Source: an uncultured Phycisphaerales bacterium
GTDB taxonomy: Bacteria > Planctomycetota > Phycisphaerae > UBA1845 > CAIVHJ01
Length of the DNA: 5,911 nucleotides
Direction of reading: 5' to 3'
NCBI GenBank assembly: GCA_903905665.1
Contig: CAIVHJ010000160.1
Span: 1-5,911, forward strand
Position 1 is the stretch's first letter. The number at the start of each line of letters is the position of its first letter. This document shows, in pieces, positions 4,835 to 5,911 of this stretch. Under the pieces are notes generated by a model. The model was not told the DNA's origin, searched no databases, and saw only the letters and a program-made list of their open reading frames with translations. The position numbers were made by a program, and so were the translations under genes.

Positions 4835-5299
4835 ATGGCCAATTTCAACAAGGTGATTCTGGTGGGAAATCTGACCCGGGATCCGGTCTTGTCGTATCTA
4901 CCCAACAAAACGGCGGTGGTGGAGTTGGGGATTGCAGTCAACCGTCGTTGGCGCAGCGCGGATGGTCAGCAGCGCGAGGAGACATGCTTTATCGATTGCC
5001 GGGCGTTCGGCCGACCAGCGGAAACGATCAACCAGTATTGTGCCAAAGGCCGACCGATCCTGCTGGAAGGTCATCTTCAATATCAGCAGTGGACGGCTCA
5101 GGACGGGGGCAAGCGAAGCAAACACGTGATTGTGGTCGAGGGATTCCAGTTCATGGACACTAAGCCGGGTGCTGCCCGTGACAATGCCTCCCCGCCCCCT
5201 GCTCGTGCCTCAGAACCCCAGGAACAGGAATACGCGGCGTCCTCGCCACCTGAGTCGGAACAACCACCCGCCCCGGTTGACGGTGATGTTCCTTTTTAG
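4835..5299 (+). CDS. ssb: Single-stranded DNA-binding protein
   Basis: This 154-residue protein has the usual bacterial SSB layout. It coats single-stranded DNA during replication, repair and recombination, usually as a tetramer. The OB fold covers about 3-108: NKVILVGNLTRDP (5-17), TAVVELGIAVNRRW (26-39, W39 near the DNA-stacking Trp40 of Escherichia coli), ETCFIDCRAFGRPAE (49-63), YCAKGRPILLEGHLQYQQW (68-86) and a closing strand (97-107). Residues 111-148 are a Pro/Ala/Ser/Glu-rich disordered linker. The C-terminal tip is DGDVPF, a form of the DDDIPF partner-binding tip with fewer acidic residues but the final Pro-Phe kept. ATG 4835 follows GAGG (4825-4828) by six bases. Placement behind rpsF is the normal bacterial neighbourhood. 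Confidence 0.96.
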   Translation: MANFNKVILVGNLTRDPVLSYLPNKTAVVELGIAVNRRWRSADGQQREETCFIDCRAFGRPAETINQYCAKGRPILLEGHLQYQQWTAQDGGKRSKHVIVVEGFQFMDTKPGAARDNASPPPARASEPQEQEYAASSPPESEQPPAPVDGDVPF

Positions 5300-5511
5300 A
5301 GATTTTCGTGAGGTGTGATTTTTTGAAATCGAGGATGTGAAAACAAACCTTCGACGAAGGCATCTACCCGTGGGATCGACCACTTAGACACTGCCGGGGC
5401 GATCCATGAACTCGACGAAGAGAGTTTTCCACGGAAAAAACGGATGTGAGTTTCTTAGCCCGGCGTTGCAGCAGGACAAAACGTGATATATTAGACGGGA
5501 GATTATCGACC
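5300..5511 (+). other. Gene-free gap between ssb and rplI
   Basis: These 212 bases contain no open frame resembling a known protein. I looked for the conserved S18 motif (Pro-Arg-Arg-x-Thr-Gly and the C-terminal Ala-Ile-Lys-Arg-Ala-Arg) in the forward frames and did not see it. Short dyads are present: GATTT/AAATC (5317-5330), CCTTC/GAAGG (5348-5360), GTGG/CCAC (5370-5383), and a longer-range GGATCG (5373-5378) with CGATCC (5400-5405). None is followed by a T tract. The gap probably holds leader or promoter signals for rplI. Confidence 0.5.
5466..5492 (+). promoter_or_regulatory. Candidate promoter upstream of rplI
   Basis: An extended -10 (TG at 5484-5485, one base, then TATATT at 5487-5492, five of six consensus) lies 20 bases before the rplI start. 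A -35-like TTGCAG (5466-5471) is 15 bases upstream, a short spacer. The expected start near 5499 would fall inside the Shine-Dalgarno GGGAG (5497-5501), which weakens the case for its use in translating rplI. Confidence 0.3.
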
Positions 5512-5911
5512 ATGATCAAATTACTTTTGAAACAAGACGTGAAGAAACTCGGTCTGGTGGGCGACATCGTCGAGGTGCAGGATGGCTATGCCCGTAATTA
5601 CCTTGTTCCTCAGGGGGTGGCGACCGAGCCTACTCCGGCCAATATCAAGTCGATTGAATCCGCGCGCGCAGCCGCCGCGGAGCATCGCCGCCTGGAAGAA
5701 GCCGCGCGGCGTGCAGCGGCGGAACGACTTTCGGGAACCGAAGTCACGATCAAGGCGGCTGCCAATCCCGAAGGCGTGCTTTACGGTTCGGTCGGGCCTC
5801 GCGAGATCGCTGCGGCGTTGCGAGCCGAAGGTCACACGGTCGAATCCGAACAGGTACTTCTGCATTCGCCGATACGACAGCTGGACAACGTCGCCGTCCC
5901 GGTCCGATTCA
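5512..5911 (+). CDS. rplI: 50S ribosomal protein bL9, 3' end cut by window
   Basis: The open frame gives 133 residues and runs off the window edge without a stop; bL9 is usually about 150 residues, so roughly 15-20 are missing. bL9 binds domain V of 23S rRNA at the base of the L1 stalk and helps frame maintenance. The N-terminal domain is seen as MIKLLLKQDVKKLGLVGDIV (1-20) and the signature DGYARNYLVPQGVA (24-37). A long Ala/Arg/Glu-rich connecting helix follows (about 42-73). The C-terminal domain begins near 76 with TEVTIKAAANPEGVLYGSVG (76-95) and the start of its terminal strands, VAVPVRF (127-133). ATG 5512 follows GGGAG (5497-5501) by ten bases, and this start keeps the conserved first strand. 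It continues the rpsF-ssb-rplI cluster on the same strand. Confidence 0.96.
   Translation, partial: MIKLLLKQDVKKLGLVGDIVEVQDGYARNYLVPQGVATEPTPANIKSIESARAAAAEHRRLEEAARRAAAERLSGTEVTIKAAANPEGVLYGSVGPREIAAALRAEGHTVESEQVLLHSPIRQLDNVAVPVRF

Noticed and set aside
1..5911. CRISPR array, transposase, phage, toxin-antitoxin or defence genes
   Set aside because: I saw no regularly spaced 25-40 base repeats, no terminal inverted repeats with a transposase frame, and no such protein motifs. All sizable plus-strand genes are housekeeping genes apart from the FHA protein.

Overview
The window is an ordinary-looking bacterial housekeeping segment with every supported gene on the plus strand. It is moderately GC-rich by eye, with usable Shine-Dalgarno sequences. 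The gene order is FHA-domain gene, tRNA-Gln(UUG), glmU-type nucleotidyltransferase, prs, rplY (ctc), pth, rpsF, ssb, rplI (cut by the window end). The block glmU-prs-rplY-pth is widespread in bacteria. Its junction to rpsF-ssb-rplI, the short GlmU, the PRPP synthetase sequence style and the small stand-alone FHA protein together suggest a planctomycete-like organism. That assignment is inference from order and protein style, not a search result.

Region by region: 1-119 is a leader with a weak candidate promoter and two small dyads before the FHA gene (120-668). The 330-base stretch 669-998 has no convincing gene. It holds a good sigma70-type promoter whose -35 box lies in a perfect 10-base palindrome, two short hairpins, and an inverted pair of degenerate 7-base repeat arrays (CTAGAAA-like on the left, TTTCTAG-like on the right). 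The right array stops one base before the tRNA. The tRNA (999-1069) is followed after only 20 bases by the GTG start of the glmU-like gene. The genes from there to ssb are closely spaced (15-89 bases) with no convincing terminator between them, so a single transcript is likely. A 212-base gap without a gene separates ssb from rplI, where many bacteria carry rpsR.

The genes link cell-wall precursor supply (UDP-GlcNAc), nucleotide precursor supply (PRPP), ribosome parts (bL25, bS6, bL9), peptidyl-tRNA recycling (Pth) and single-stranded DNA binding (SSB), a growth-linked set.

Points worth a second look: GlmU has only its uridylyltransferase half; a tRNA appears to share a transcript with that gene; inverted heptad arrays abut the tRNA; rpsR is absent from the rpsF-ssb-rplI run; three of the six other complete protein genes after the FHA gene use GTG or TTG starts; and the PRPP loop of Prs has a Thr where Asp is common. 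I found no CRISPR array, insertion sequence, phage gene or defence system, and nothing that amounts to a clearly new biological system.
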